The position numbers and the translations under genes were made by a program. A model generated the notes under the pieces. It searched no databases, was not told where the DNA came from, and saw only the letters and a program-made list of their open reading frames with translations. From Methylacidiphilum caldifontis (lineage in GTDB: Bacteria; Verrucomicrobiota; Verrucomicrobiia; Methylacidiphilales; CAMAQI01), in assembly GCA_945860255.1 (NCBI GenBank), contig CAMAQI010000009.1:1-27858 (forward strand): DNA of 27,858 bases, written 5' to 3'. Shown in pieces: positions 1 to 7,208 of the stretch; positions within the stretch are counted from its first letter, which is position 1, and each line of letters begins with the position of its first letter.

Positions 1-1265
1 AAGCTGGTTCCGCCGAAGAACTGGGCGGTAATACTAGGAACCCCCATCCAAGTTTGAACGGACATCGGTAAAATCGCCAATACGATGAGAAAAATCGCCC
101 CTGCAAGAGTCAAACGAGTCATTGAAAACTCGAGAAATTGAGCAGTTCCTTGTCCAGGACGAATTCCAGGAATAAAGCCGCCATTTTTCTTAAGTTCATC
201 AGCAATTTGAACAGGATTAAACTGCGTGGCAACCCAGAAGTAAGCAAAGAAAAGAATCATCGGAACATAAAGAGCATAATGTAGCCATCCGTTGACAATC
301 AAATCACTGATATGTTTTGCCGTCGGCGAGGTCGGAAAGAGAAAGCCGATAATCATCGAGGGGAAAATCAATAGGGATTGAGCGAAAATGATCGGCATGA
401 CCCCTGAATAATTCACTTTCAAAGGAAGAAAGGAGCTTTGACCACCGAAAATTCGATTGCCGCGAACCTGCTTGGCATATTGAACTGGAATCTTGCGTTG
501 GGCTTGGGTAATCGCAATGGTTGCTGCAATCACCCCAAACAAAAACAGGAGCATTAGAGGAATAATTAATGGGGACGGTCCTTGCTCACTTCCAATATGA
601 AAGGTTTGAAAAAGTTGAACGAGAGCAGAAGGAAGACTGGCAAGAATACCGACCGTGATGATGACGGAGATTCCGTTTCCAATCCCTTTTTCAGTAATTT
701 GATCACCGAGCCACATGAGGAACATCGTTCCAGCCGCGAGATTAATGACTGTCGTTAAGCGGAAGATCCACCCTTTATTCGGGACTAAATCGCCGTATTG
801 AGCCATGATTCCTTCAATTCCTTGAAGCATCGGGATCTTCGAAGGATTCTCGAAACTTGCGGCCATCATATATCCTTGGAAGATACAAAGTGCGACCGCC
901 ATCAGCCGTGTATATTGATTGATTTTAACCCGACCGCCCTCTTCACGAGCGAGCTTTCCGAGTTGCGGCATGATCGCCGTCATCAATTGCATCATGATGC
1001 TCGCACTGATATACGGCATGATCCCCAAGGAGAAAAGAGCACAATTTTCAAGGGCCCCTCCGCTGAAGAGATTGAAAAGACCAACCACACTTGCCTGTCC
1101 TTGTTTATCGACAACCGTCTTGAAAAATTCACCCAAAACCACGGAGTTCACCCCGGGACAAGGAATTGCGGCCCCAATACGAACGATCACGATCATACAG
1201 AGCGTGAAGAGAATACGTTGGCGCAACTCAGGAATTTTAAAACAATTTGTGAAAGCAGAGAACAT
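1..1265 (-). CDS. secY: SecY preprotein translocase channel subunit, C-terminus cut off by window edge
   Basis: I translated the minus strand from the ATG at 1265 and obtained about 421 residues of an open, very hydrophobic protein with no stop to the window edge. It opens with MFSAFTNCFKIPELRQRILF and contains the plug and TM2 region motif PYISASIMMQLM, the stretch GGRVKINQYTR, the segment ITQAQRKIPVQYAKQV and the loop FNPVQIADELKKNGGFIPG, all standard SecY landmarks. SecY forms the membrane pore for Sec-dependent export and membrane insertion. It lies 21 bases after rplO, its usual place at the end of the spc operon. An AAGGG stretch about a dozen bases before the ATG may serve as ribosome binding site. 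Only the last one or two transmembrane helices should be missing. Confidence 0.97.
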   Translation of the reverse strand, partial: MFSAFTNCFKIPELRQRILFTLCMIVIVRIGAAIPCPGVNSVVLGEFFKTVVDKQGQASVVGLFNLFSGGALENCALFSLGIMPYISASIMMQLMTAIMPQLGKLAREEGGRVKINQYTRLMAVALCIFQGYMMAASFENPSKIPMLQGIEGIMAQYGDLVPNKGWIFRLTTVINLAAGTMFLMWLGDQITEKGIGNGISVIITVGILASLPSALVQLFQTFHIGSEQGPSPLIIPLMLLFLFGVIAATIAITQAQRKIPVQYAKQVRGNRIFGGQSSFLPLKVNYSGVMPIIFAQSLLIFPSMIIGFLFPTSPTAKHISDLIVNGWLHYALYVPMILFFAYFWVATQFNPVQIADELKKNGGFIPGIRPGQGTAQFLEFSMTRLTLAGAIFLIVLAILPMSVQTWMGVPSITAQFFGGTS

Positions 1266-1286
1266 GGAAGCGAAAGCCCTTAATAC

Positions 1287-1751
1287 TTATTTCTTTTTAG
1301 CGTTGGCTTTTTTCGCAATCAATTCGACTGAGCCACCTAATTTTTCGATCTTCTCACGAGCAATTGCGCTGATCGCATTGCATTTAACAGAGATCTTCTT
1401 TTTAAGTTCCCCTGTTGCGAGAATTTTAACCCCATTCCAAGGTCCATTGACGAGACCGACTTGGCGCAGCGCCACTTCATCGATGACCCCTTCAAATGAG
1501 TTCAGGTCGCTCAAATTAACAGGAGCGTAGGAGATTTTGAAGTTTTTGTTATTGAATCCACGCTTTGGGATACGACGGATAAGAGGCATTTGACCTCCTT
1601 CAAATCCGAGTCGGATACTACCACCAGAACGGGCTTTTTGACCTTTATGTCCTTTACCACTGGTTTTACCGTGGCCTGAAGATTCACCGCAGCCCAATCG
1701 TTTAACACGATGAGTAGCGCCGGGACGAGGTTTGATATCATGCAGTCTCAT
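1287..1751 (-). CDS. rplO: 50S ribosomal protein L15
   Basis: This 154-residue basic protein starts MRLHDIKPRPGATHRVKRLG and carries the glycine-rich block SSGHGKTSGKGHKGQKARSG typical of L15, followed by GFEGGQMPLIRRIPKRGF. L15 is a late-assembling large-subunit protein that contacts 23S rRNA through its extended N-terminus. The length is close to the usual 145-150. It follows rpsE by 25 bases with no rpmD (L30) gene between, whereas L30 normally sits there. The C-terminus ends in a lysine-rich tail. SecY follows directly, the normal spc order. Confidence 0.97.
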   Translation of the reverse strand: MRLHDIKPRPGATHRVKRLGCGESSGHGKTSGKGHKGQKARSGGSIRLGFEGGQMPLIRRIPKRGFNNKNFKISYAPVNLSDLNSFEGVIDEVALRQVGLVNGPWNGVKILATGELKKKISVKCNAISAIAREKIEKLGGSVELIAKKANAKKK

Positions 1752-1776
1752 AGGAGATCCTCTAATTTAGATTGGA

Positions 1777-2469
1777 TTAAACCGCTTTTTCGGTTTTATC
1801 AACTTTAGGTGCCTTCGCACGGACGGTACGCCCGCGAAGTTTTAAAATAGTATCTTGGGAGCGAAGTTGACGCAAGGCATCAAGCGTTGCACGAACGACG
1901 TTGGAAGGAGTGCTCGATCCAAGTGATTTTGTCATCACATCACGTAAGCCGGCGGCCTCAATGACAGAACGAACAACACCACCAGCGATCAATCCTGTTC
2001 CAGGAGAAGCGGGACGCAAGAGAACGCGTGCACCGTCAAATACTCCAAGAGCCTCGTGAGGGATTGTTCCTTCACGACGAGGAAAATTTTCCATCCGTTT
2101 TTTTGCGGCTTCTGTTGCTTTACGAACGGCTTCAGAAACTTCATTCGCTTTACCAAAGCCGATTCCGACTTTGCCATTGCGATCGCCGACGACTAAAAGT
2201 GCGCTAAAGCTGAAACGACGTCCCCCTTTGACTACTTTTGCACAACGATTTACGGAAACGACCTTTTCAAAAAGATCAGATTTACCCTCTCCGTCACGGT
2301 CTTGACGAGGGCCACGTCGGCGATTGCCACCGCCGCCGCCACCACCGCCACGTCGGTCTCCACCACGATTGTCATGACCACGGGAACCAGAATGAGGAGC
2401 GGGTGCGGCTGCAGGAGCTGCGGCGGTCGTATTTACTGCGGGTGCTTGGATTGCTTTATCGTCTGCCAT
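1777..2469 (-). CDS. rpsE: 30S ribosomal protein S5 with Gly/Arg-rich N-terminal extension
   Basis: The core from about residue 64 onward is ordinary S5: LFEKVVSVNRCAKVVKGGRR, FSALLVVGDRNGKVGIGFGK, the RREGTIPHEALGVFDGARVL segment and GVVRSVIEAAGLRDVMTKSL. S5 helps decoding fidelity and mRNA entry on the small subunit. At 230 residues it is about 60 longer than the common 165-170. The excess is an N-terminal tail: an Ala/Pro stretch at 10-25, then Arg/Gly repeats with a run of eight glycines near 41-48. No internal ATG before residue 100 fits a shorter standard start, so the tail is probably made. It follows rplR by 8 bases. Confidence 0.96.
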   Translation of the reverse strand: MADDKAIQAPAVNTTAAAPAAAPAPHSGSRGHDNRGGDRRGGGGGGGGNRRRGPRQDRDGEGKSDLFEKVVSVNRCAKVVKGGRRFSFSALLVVGDRNGKVGIGFGKANEVSEAVRKATEAAKKRMENFPRREGTIPHEALGVFDGARVLLRPASPGTGLIAGGVVRSVIEAAGLRDVMTKSLGSSTPSNVVRATLDALRQLRSQDTILKLRGRTVRAKAPKVDKTEKAV

Positions 2470-2477
2470 AGGTTTTC

Positions 2478-2840
2478 TTAAAAGTTAATTCCACCGGAAC
2501 GAGCAGCATCCGCCAAGGCTTTTACTTTGCCATGGTAGCGGAAACCACCGCGATCAAACACGACGGATTCGATTTTCTTGGCTTTGGCTCGCTCAGCGAT
2601 GAGCTTACCAATTTTCTCTGCCCCAGTGATATTCGGGCGGATATTGCTCGATTTGAGCGTTTTTTCAGTACTACAGACACTCACGAGAGTTTTTCCCACT
2701 TCATCATTGATGATTTGAGCGTAGATATGCTGACCAGTGAAATTGACGCTGAGACGAGGACGCACGGTTGACCCGGAGACCTTGTTGCGGAGACGAACAT
2801 GCAACCGCTGGCGCTTTTGCTTACCATTCATTTTTGACAT
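2478..2840 (-). CDS. rplR: 50S ribosomal protein L18
   Basis: This 120-residue protein has the L18 signature: RLHVRLRNKVSGSTVRPRLS, then FTGQHIYAQIINDEVGKTLV, and a C-terminal FDRGGFRYHGKVKALADAAR ending GGINF. L18 binds 5S rRNA and helps anchor it in the central protuberance. Length matches the family. A second Met at residue 4 (ATG at 2831) is an alternative start. It lies between rplF and rpsE as in most bacterial spc operons. Confidence 0.97.
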   Translation of the reverse strand: MSKMNGKQKRQRLHVRLRNKVSGSTVRPRLSVNFTGQHIYAQIINDEVGKTLVSVCSTEKTLKSSNIRPNITGAEKIGKLIAERAKAKKIESVVFDRGGFRYHGKVKALADAARSGGINF

Positions 2841-2855
2841 ATTGATAGTCCTCTA

Positions 2856-3398
2856 TTACTTACTTTGAGCGGTCTTACCAGCCTTACGGCGGATTTGCTC
2901 TCCACTATAGCGAACCCCTTTACCTTTATAAGGCTCAGGAGGATAGTAGCGACGGATATCGGCAGCAACAGCGCCGACGAGTTGTTTATCGATTCCTTCA
3001 ACCGCGATTTGCGTGTTGTCGGTCACCGTTACTTTGATTCCCTCAGGAATCTCGTAATTGATCGGGTGAGATTTTCCGAGAGAAAGATTCAAGATCTTTC
3101 CTTGAACATTGGATTTGAATCCAACGCCATGAATCTCAAGTTTTTTCGTGAAACCGGCATTGACCCCTTCCACCATATTATTGATGAGGCTACGGGTTAG
3201 ACCGTGCAACGCTTTATCGGTGCGCTCGGTTCCGATGTTCTTGACAACGACGGTCTTATTTTCAAAAGAGGCCGCAATTGCCGAAGGCATCACATGCTGT
3301 AATTTCCCTTTAGGTCCTTCGACAACAACGGTCGAACCGTTGATGTTTACTTTTACCTTATCAGGGACTGAAATGAGTTTATTTCCAATTCTCGACAT
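2856..3398 (-). CDS. rplF: 50S ribosomal protein L6
   Basis: The 180-residue product starts MSRIGNKLISVPDKVKVNIN and has the two-domain L6 layout, with the N-terminal KGPKG-type turn (VVVEGPKGKLQ) and the C-terminal signature PPEPYKGKGVRYSGEQIRRK, the most conserved part of L6. The protein sits near the factor-binding site of the large subunit, next to the sarcin-ricin loop. The length is typical (about 178). The gene starts just 4 bases after the rpsH stop and runs into rplR. Confidence 0.97.
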   Translation of the reverse strand: MSRIGNKLISVPDKVKVNINGSTVVVEGPKGKLQHVMPSAIAASFENKTVVVKNIGTERTDKALHGLTRSLINNMVEGVNAGFTKKLEIHGVGFKSNVQGKILNLSLGKSHPINYEIPEGIKVTVTDNTQIAVEGIDKQLVGAVAADIRRYYPPEPYKGKGVRYSGEQIRRKAGKTAQSK

Positions 3399-3402
3399 AT
3401 GT

Positions 3403-3798
3403 TTAGTACACGGTAAGTAGGAGTTCTCCCCCTACGTTTTGCTTTTTCGCTTCGTGACCAGAAAGAACACCTTTCGGGGTCGAAAGAATCGCAATTCCCA
3501 TTCCACCGAGAACTCGGGGGATGGAATCAACGTCGACATAGCGGCGAAGTCCAGGTTTGCTGATTCGTTTTAAGTCAGCAAAAGCGGGTGCCTTTCCTGT
3601 AAAACGAAGAGTGACCTTAAGAGAAGGTTTGGCCTTCACGGTTTTAATCGTTTCCACCTCGAGGATATAACCTTCTTTTTTCAAGACATGAGCTACATCG
3701 CTTTTGAGGCGTGAATAAGGGATCACACATTCTTTTTTAGAACTGCGAGACGCATTACGGAGCGTCGTTAAAAAATCACTAAGAGGGTCTGTTTGCAT
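3403..3798 (-). CDS. rpsH: 30S ribosomal protein S8
   Basis: A 131-residue protein starting MQTDPLSDFLTTLRNASRSS, with the C-terminal signature ISKPGLRRYVDVDSIPRVLG followed by GMGIAILSTPKGVLSGHEAK. S8 binds the central domain of 16S rRNA and in E. coli is the spc-operon autogenous repressor, acting at the rplE start. I did not identify an S8-like helix copy near rplE here. The length equals the family norm. It starts 6 bases after the rpsN stop. Confidence 0.97.
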   Translation of the reverse strand: MQTDPLSDFLTTLRNASRSSKKECVIPYSRLKSDVAHVLKKEGYILEVETIKTVKAKPSLKVTLRFTGKAPAFADLKRISKPGLRRYVDVDSIPRVLGGMGIAILSTPKGVLSGHEAKKQNVGGELLLTVY

Positions 3799-3804
3799 AC
3801 TTTT

Positions 3805-3990
3805 TTACCAGCTTGCTTTGGTGACACCAGGAAGTTCACCGCGGGAGGCGAGCTCTCTGAATTGCATACGGCTCACGCCGAATTTACGGATATAAGAACG
3901 TTTACGTCCGCTGATTTTGCATCGGTTATAAGCGCGAACTGAGAATTTCGGTTTACGCTTTTGTTTTGCGATCCATGCTTTCGTAGCCAT
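3805..3990 (-). CDS. rpsN: 30S ribosomal protein S14, short form with lost zinc ligands
   Basis: At 61 residues (MATKAWIAKQKRKPKF... GELPGVTKASW) this has the length and ends of the zinc-binding (type Z) S14. In type Z proteins cysteines at about positions 24, 27, 40 and 43 hold a zinc ion. Here only Cys24 remains; positions 27, 40 and 43 read Ser, Ser and Gln. The middle segment KISGRKRSYIRKFGVSRMQF resembles the cysteine-free long S14. It is therefore a short but presumably zinc-independent S14. It is placed normally between rplE and rpsH. Confidence 0.95.
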   Translation of the reverse strand: MATKAWIAKQKRKPKFSVRAYNRCKISGRKRSYIRKFGVSRMQFRELASRGELPGVTKASW

Positions 3991-3994
3991 ACGC

Positions 3995-4558
3995 TTATTG
4001 TCCTTTTTTCTGATCCGAGAACGGAACGCCCATGAGACTCAAAAGCTCTTTGGCTTCCGCATTCGTAGGGGCTGTCGTGACAATCGTCACGTCCATACCG
4101 AGGTTACGTTTAACTTTATCAAGTTCAATTTCCGGAAAAATCGTGTGATCCTTGACTCCAAGAGTGTAATTTCCACGTCCGTCAAAAGCACGAGGAGAAG
4201 TTCCACGGAAATCACGGATACGAGGAAGGGCCATATTGATCAGGCGTCCAAGGAAGTCATACATCATTTGACCGCGAAGTGTCACACGGCAACCAATCTC
4301 TTGGTTCTGACGTGTTTTGAAATTAGAGATCGCTTTTTTCGTGATGGTTTTCACTGGCTTTTGACCTGTGATTAATGTGATATCACGAACGGCATCTTCA
4401 AGAGCCGCTTTAATATCTTGGCTAGAACCAACGCAAGTATTGAGAACCACTTTCGTGATCTTTGGCATTTGATGAGGATTGGTGTACTTCCGAGATTCCA
4501 TCATCGATGGAACTACTTTTTCCCGGTAGTGCTTGAGCATAAAAGATTGAGTCGCCAT
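3995..4558 (-). CDS. rplE: 50S ribosomal protein L5
   Basis: The 187-residue product contains the L5 landmarks: NPHQMPKITKVVLNTCVGSS near the N-terminus, ITGQKPVKTITKKAISNFK, the segment MYDFLGRLINMALPRIRDFR, and GRGNYTLGVKDHTIFPEIEL. L5 binds 5S rRNA and bridges the subunits at the central protuberance. The start at 4558 follows the rplX stop by 8 bases. Length is family-typical (about 180). The last residues FSDQKKGQ are a short variable tail. Confidence 0.97.
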   Translation of the reverse strand: MATQSFMLKHYREKVVPSMMESRKYTNPHQMPKITKVVLNTCVGSSQDIKAALEDAVRDITLITGQKPVKTITKKAISNFKTRQNQEIGCRVTLRGQMMYDFLGRLINMALPRIRDFRGTSPRAFDGRGNYTLGVKDHTIFPEIELDKVKRNLGMDVTIVTTAPTNAEAKELLSLMGVPFSDQKKGQ

Positions 4559-4566
4559 ATAATTCC

Positions 4567-4869
4567 TTAGGCCTTCTTCTCGACCGCAGTTGTGCGGCGT
4601 TTACTTGCATCAAATCGGGAGGCAAGCATGACTTTACAAGAGGGAAGAGCGCCTTCCTTTTCTTGAAAACCACCTTCAGGCGTTTGTTGACTTTTACGAA
4701 CCGATTTCTTCACGAGGTTGATCCCCTCGACGATCACGCGATTTTTATTACGGATCACTTGAAGAACTTTTCCACGGCGACCGCGATAAGTGCCTGAGAG
4801 CACTACCACTTCTTCGCCGGCTTTGACATGAACTGCACCAGGTGCAATTTTAGCTTTACGTTTAGCCAT
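4567..4869 (-). CDS. rplX: 50S ribosomal protein L24
   Basis: This 100-residue protein has the KOW motif of L24 in residues about 18-45 (EEVVVLSGTYRGRRGKVLQV) followed by VIVEGINLVKKSVRKSQQTP and EGGFQEKEGALPSCKVML. L24 is an assembly initiator that binds the 5' region of 23S rRNA. Length is normal. It begins 2 bases after the rplN stop, indicating co-translation in the spc cluster. Confidence 0.97.
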   Translation of the reverse strand: MAKRKAKIAPGAVHVKAGEEVVVLSGTYRGRRGKVLQVIRNKNRVIVEGINLVKKSVRKSQQTPEGGFQEKEGALPSCKVMLASRFDASKRRTTAVEKKA

Positions 4870-4871
4870 AA

Positions 4872-5240
4872 TTAGATGACCTCCGGTGCCAATGAAACAA
4901 TTTTCATGAAATTTTTATCGCGTAATTCACGTGCGACTGGTCCAAAAATACGAGTACCACGAGGGTTATTATCTTTGTCGATAATGACAATTGCGTTGCT
5001 ATCAAAACGAACGCAAGAGCCGTCGTTACGTTTAATTTGATTACGTGTTCGAACGATCACCGCACGAACCACTTCACTTTTTTTAACCGTACCATCATGC
5101 GCTGCTTCTTTGATTGTGGCGGTGATCACATCACCAATACCTGCATGAAGGGATTTTCCTTTCCCAATCACACCAATCATCGTCGCGCGTCGCGCACCTG
5201 AATTATCGGCTACATCGAGCCATGAACGAATTTGTACCAT
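4872..5240 (-). CDS. rplN: 50S ribosomal protein L14
   Basis: A 122-residue protein, exactly the usual size, starting MVQIRSWLDVADNSGARRAT and ending FMKIVSLAPEVI. It includes the L14 signature region ATIKEAAHDGTVKKSEVVRA and the segment NPRGTRIFGPVARELRD. L14 contacts 23S rRNA and the subunit interface and is the binding target of RsfS. E. coli begins MIQ; here it begins MVQ, a mild change. It is the first gene of the classic spc unit but shows only 9 bases after rpsQ, so no separate promoter is obvious. Confidence 0.98.
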   Translation of the reverse strand: MVQIRSWLDVADNSGARRATMIGVIGKGKSLHAGIGDVITATIKEAAHDGTVKKSEVVRAVIVRTRNQIKRNDGSCVRFDSNAIVIIDKDNNPRGTRIFGPVARELRDKNFMKIVSLAPEVI

Positions 5241-5249
5241 AACGTCACC

Positions 5250-5528
5250 TTATTTTTTGACGATTTCCACGAGTTCCCAACGTTTGAGGCGGCTTAAAGG
5301 GCGAGTCTCACGGATGAGAACCGTATTTCCTTCTTTCGCTTGGCCTTGCTCATCATGAGCATAAAAACGAGATGAACGTTTAATAATTTTTTTATAGCGA
5401 GGATGCGGAACGCGTCGGGTGACTTCTACGACAATCGTTTTTGTCATCTTATCAGAGACGACGATTCCGGTACGTTCCTTGCGGTGCTTAATGGCAACGG
5501 GCTTCTCTACTTGAACAGTTTCACTCAT
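5250..5528 (-). CDS. rpsQ: 30S ribosomal protein S17
   Basis: The 92-residue product contains the S17 core RTGIVVSDKMTKTIVVEVTR, RVPHPRYKKIIKRSSRFYAH and GNTVLIRETRPLSRLKRWEL. S17 is a primary 16S rRNA binder with an OB fold. It is slightly long because of about 12 extra N-terminal residues (MSETVQVEKPVA). It follows rpmC by 15 bases, the usual L29-S17 order. Confidence 0.96.
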   Translation of the reverse strand: MSETVQVEKPVAIKHRKERTGIVVSDKMTKTIVVEVTRRVPHPRYKKIIKRSSRFYAHDEQGQAKEGNTVLIRETRPLSRLKRWELVEIVKK

Positions 5529-5543
5529 ACGATTACCTTCTCT

Positions 5544-5750
5544 TTAGGCAGATGTTGCTGCCTTATTTTTACGAGCGGAGAGGATCGTTTCAATCCGTGC
5601 CACTGTTTTTCTCAAGTCTTTAATACGTGAAGGCTTCTCCAGTTGAGAAGTCACTTTTTGTTGACGGAGATTAAAAAGTTCTTGTCGTGATTCTTGTCGT
5701 TTAGCGGCAAGCTCGACATCCGTTAAATTAGAAATTTCGGCGATTTTCAT
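5544..5750 (-). CDS. rpmC: 50S ribosomal protein L29
   Basis: A 68-residue helical protein, MKIAEISNLTDVELAAKRQE then LFNLRQQKVTSQLEKPSRIK and LRKTVARIETILSARK, which is the two-helix L29 pattern with the conserved LFNLR..Q..T.QLE motif. L29 sits at the polypeptide exit tunnel near L23 and the signal recognition particle docking site. The start codon is one base past the rplP stop, so translation is probably coupled. Confidence 0.96.
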   Translation of the reverse strand: MKIAEISNLTDVELAAKRQESRQELFNLRQQKVTSQLEKPSRIKDLRKTVARIETILSARKNKAATSA

Positions 5751-5751
5751 G

Positions 5752-6180
5752 TTATTGAAGTCTCCCTTCGAGTGAAATGAATCGGGTCTTCACAGAAAGC
5801 TTTGCAGCTGCGAGACGGCAAGATTCACGAGCCGCTGACTCAGGAAGTCCATCCAATTCAAACAAGATATTGCCAGGCTTCACAACGGCTACCCAGATTT
5901 CGGGATTCCCTTTTCCTTTACCCATTCGGGTTTCAGGAGGGCGTTTAGTGATCGATTTATCAGGAAACACTCGGATCCAGAGCTTTCCTTTACGCTTCAT
6001 GTTACGATTAATCGCGACACGAGCGGCTTCGATTTGGGTATTTGGAATCCATCCGCGATCCAATGTTTGGAGAGCGAAAGAACCAAAATCAATTTTGTTA
6101 TTGCGCGTGGCGAACCCTTTGCGGCTCCCCCGTTGCATTTTACGATATTTTACACGACTCGGAATTAGTGCCATAGCCAA
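5752..6180 (-). CDS. rplP: 50S ribosomal protein L16
   Basis: The 142-residue protein starts MAMALIPSRVKYRKMQRGSR and has the L16 signatures WIRVFPDKSITKRPPETRMG, then KGKGNPEIWVAVVKPGNILF and an ESAARESCRLAAAKL helix. L16 shapes the A-site tRNA binding pocket and is a late assembly protein. An alternative in-frame ATG two codons downstream (6174) would give a more standard N-terminus. The gene begins 9 bases after the rpsC stop. Confidence 0.97.
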   Translation of the reverse strand: MAMALIPSRVKYRKMQRGSRKGFATRNNKIDFGSFALQTLDRGWIPNTQIEAARVAINRNMKRKGKLWIRVFPDKSITKRPPETRMGKGKGNPEIWVAVVKPGNILFELDGLPESAARESCRLAAAKLSVKTRFISLEGRLQ

Positions 6181-6189
6181 CCTCGGTGA

Positions 6190-6840
6190 TTAGGAGACCG
6201 CCTCCACAGCGGCCTCGGGTTTGCGGCAAACCCAAACTTTTACGCCAATTTTTCCAGCAATCGTCATCGCTTCGGCAAAGCCGTAATCGATATTTGCTCG
6301 GAGAGTATGGAGTGGGACTCGGCCTTCCATCATACGTTCAACACGTGCGATTTCGGCTCCATTGAGACGACCTGCTGCACGGATACGGATCCCCTCGGCA
6401 CCCATGTCCATTGCAAGTTGCATCGACTTTTTCATTGCGCGTCGATAGGAAATACGTCGTTCAATTTGAAGTGCAATATTTTCTGCGACCAGCTGAGCAT
6501 CCGTCTCATGATTTTTGATCTCTTTAACATCGATCAAAATATCACGATCTGTCTTGATGACATTACGGATCTCTTCTTTCAACTTATCGAGTTCAGAAGC
6601 CTTGCGACCGATGACAACACCAGGGCGAGCGGTATGAATATTGACACGAACGCGATTACCGGCACGCTCAATAACGACCTTTGAAACCGCCGCACTCTCA
6701 AGCTTCTTCTTGATGAATTGACGAATTTTAAAATCTTCAACCACGAAGGTCGAATAGTCTTTTTTGCTTGCGTACCAAATCGAGCGCCAGGCGCGATTAA
6801 TACCAACACGAAATACAATAGGATTTACTTTTTGTCCCAT
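6190..6840 (-). CDS. rpsC: 30S ribosomal protein S3
   Basis: A 216-residue product starting MGQKVNPIVFRVGINRAWRS with a KH domain whose loop reads RPGVVIGRKASELDKL, and the C-terminal domain motif GRLNGAEIARVERMMEGRVP followed by TLRANIDYGFAEAMTIAGKI. S3 lies at the mRNA entry tunnel and contributes to helicase activity. The length is near the bacterial norm of 210-230. It follows rplV by 5 bases. Confidence 0.98.
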   Translation of the reverse strand: MGQKVNPIVFRVGINRAWRSIWYASKKDYSTFVVEDFKIRQFIKKKLESAAVSKVVIERAGNRVRVNIHTARPGVVIGRKASELDKLKEEIRNVIKTDRDILIDVKEIKNHETDAQLVAENIALQIERRISYRRAMKKSMQLAMDMGAEGIRIRAAGRLNGAEIARVERMMEGRVPLHTLRANIDYGFAEAMTIAGKIGVKVWVCRKPEAAVEAVS

Positions 6841-6845
6841 GACTC

Positions 6846-7208
6846 TTACTCCGCTTTATCTTCGGCAGGGGCTTGGTCCTGCAAAATAATCTTAATATGG
6901 CTAGTACGCTTACGAATCGAACCGGCCGAACCCCGAGCCTTGGGTCGAAAACGTTTCATCGTTGGTCCTTCGCCGATAACTGCCTCTTTAATTTTGAGAC
7001 TGTTCGCACGCAGACCGTGATTGTTCTCCGCATTGGCGATCGCACTCACGAGCGTTTTGCGCACGAGACGAGCCGCCTTTTTCGGCGAAAATTGTAGTGT
7101 ATCCAAAGCGATCCCGATCGGGAGCCCTTGGATTTCCCGCGTTACTTCTCGGGCCTTAAAGGCCGAGATACGCGCAAACTTTGTGATAGACTTTACTTCC
7201 ATAGTCAT
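6846..7208 (-). CDS. rplV: 50S ribosomal protein L22
   Basis: The 120-residue product shows L22 features: FARISAFKAREVTREIQGLP at the N-terminus, the LQFSPKKAARLVRKTLVSAI helix with ANAENNHGL, and the tunnel hairpin KEAVIGEGPTMKRFRPKARG followed by RKRTSHIKI. L22 lines the peptide exit tunnel. Two starts are possible, ATG at 7208 or 7202. The first overlaps the stop of the upstream 248-aa gene as ATGA, which suggests coupling to that unusual neighbour rather than to rpsS, its normal partner. Confidence 0.97.
   Translation of the reverse strand: MTMEVKSITKFARISAFKAREVTREIQGLPIGIALDTLQFSPKKAARLVRKTLVSAIANAENNHGLRANSLKIKEAVIGEGPTMKRFRPKARGSAGSIRKRTSHIKIILQDQAPAEDKAE

Noticed and set aside
919..1530. 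203-codon open frame on the plus strand
   Set aside because: Antisense to the secY start and rplO; the minus-strand products are unmistakable and the plus frame looks like random coding-complement.
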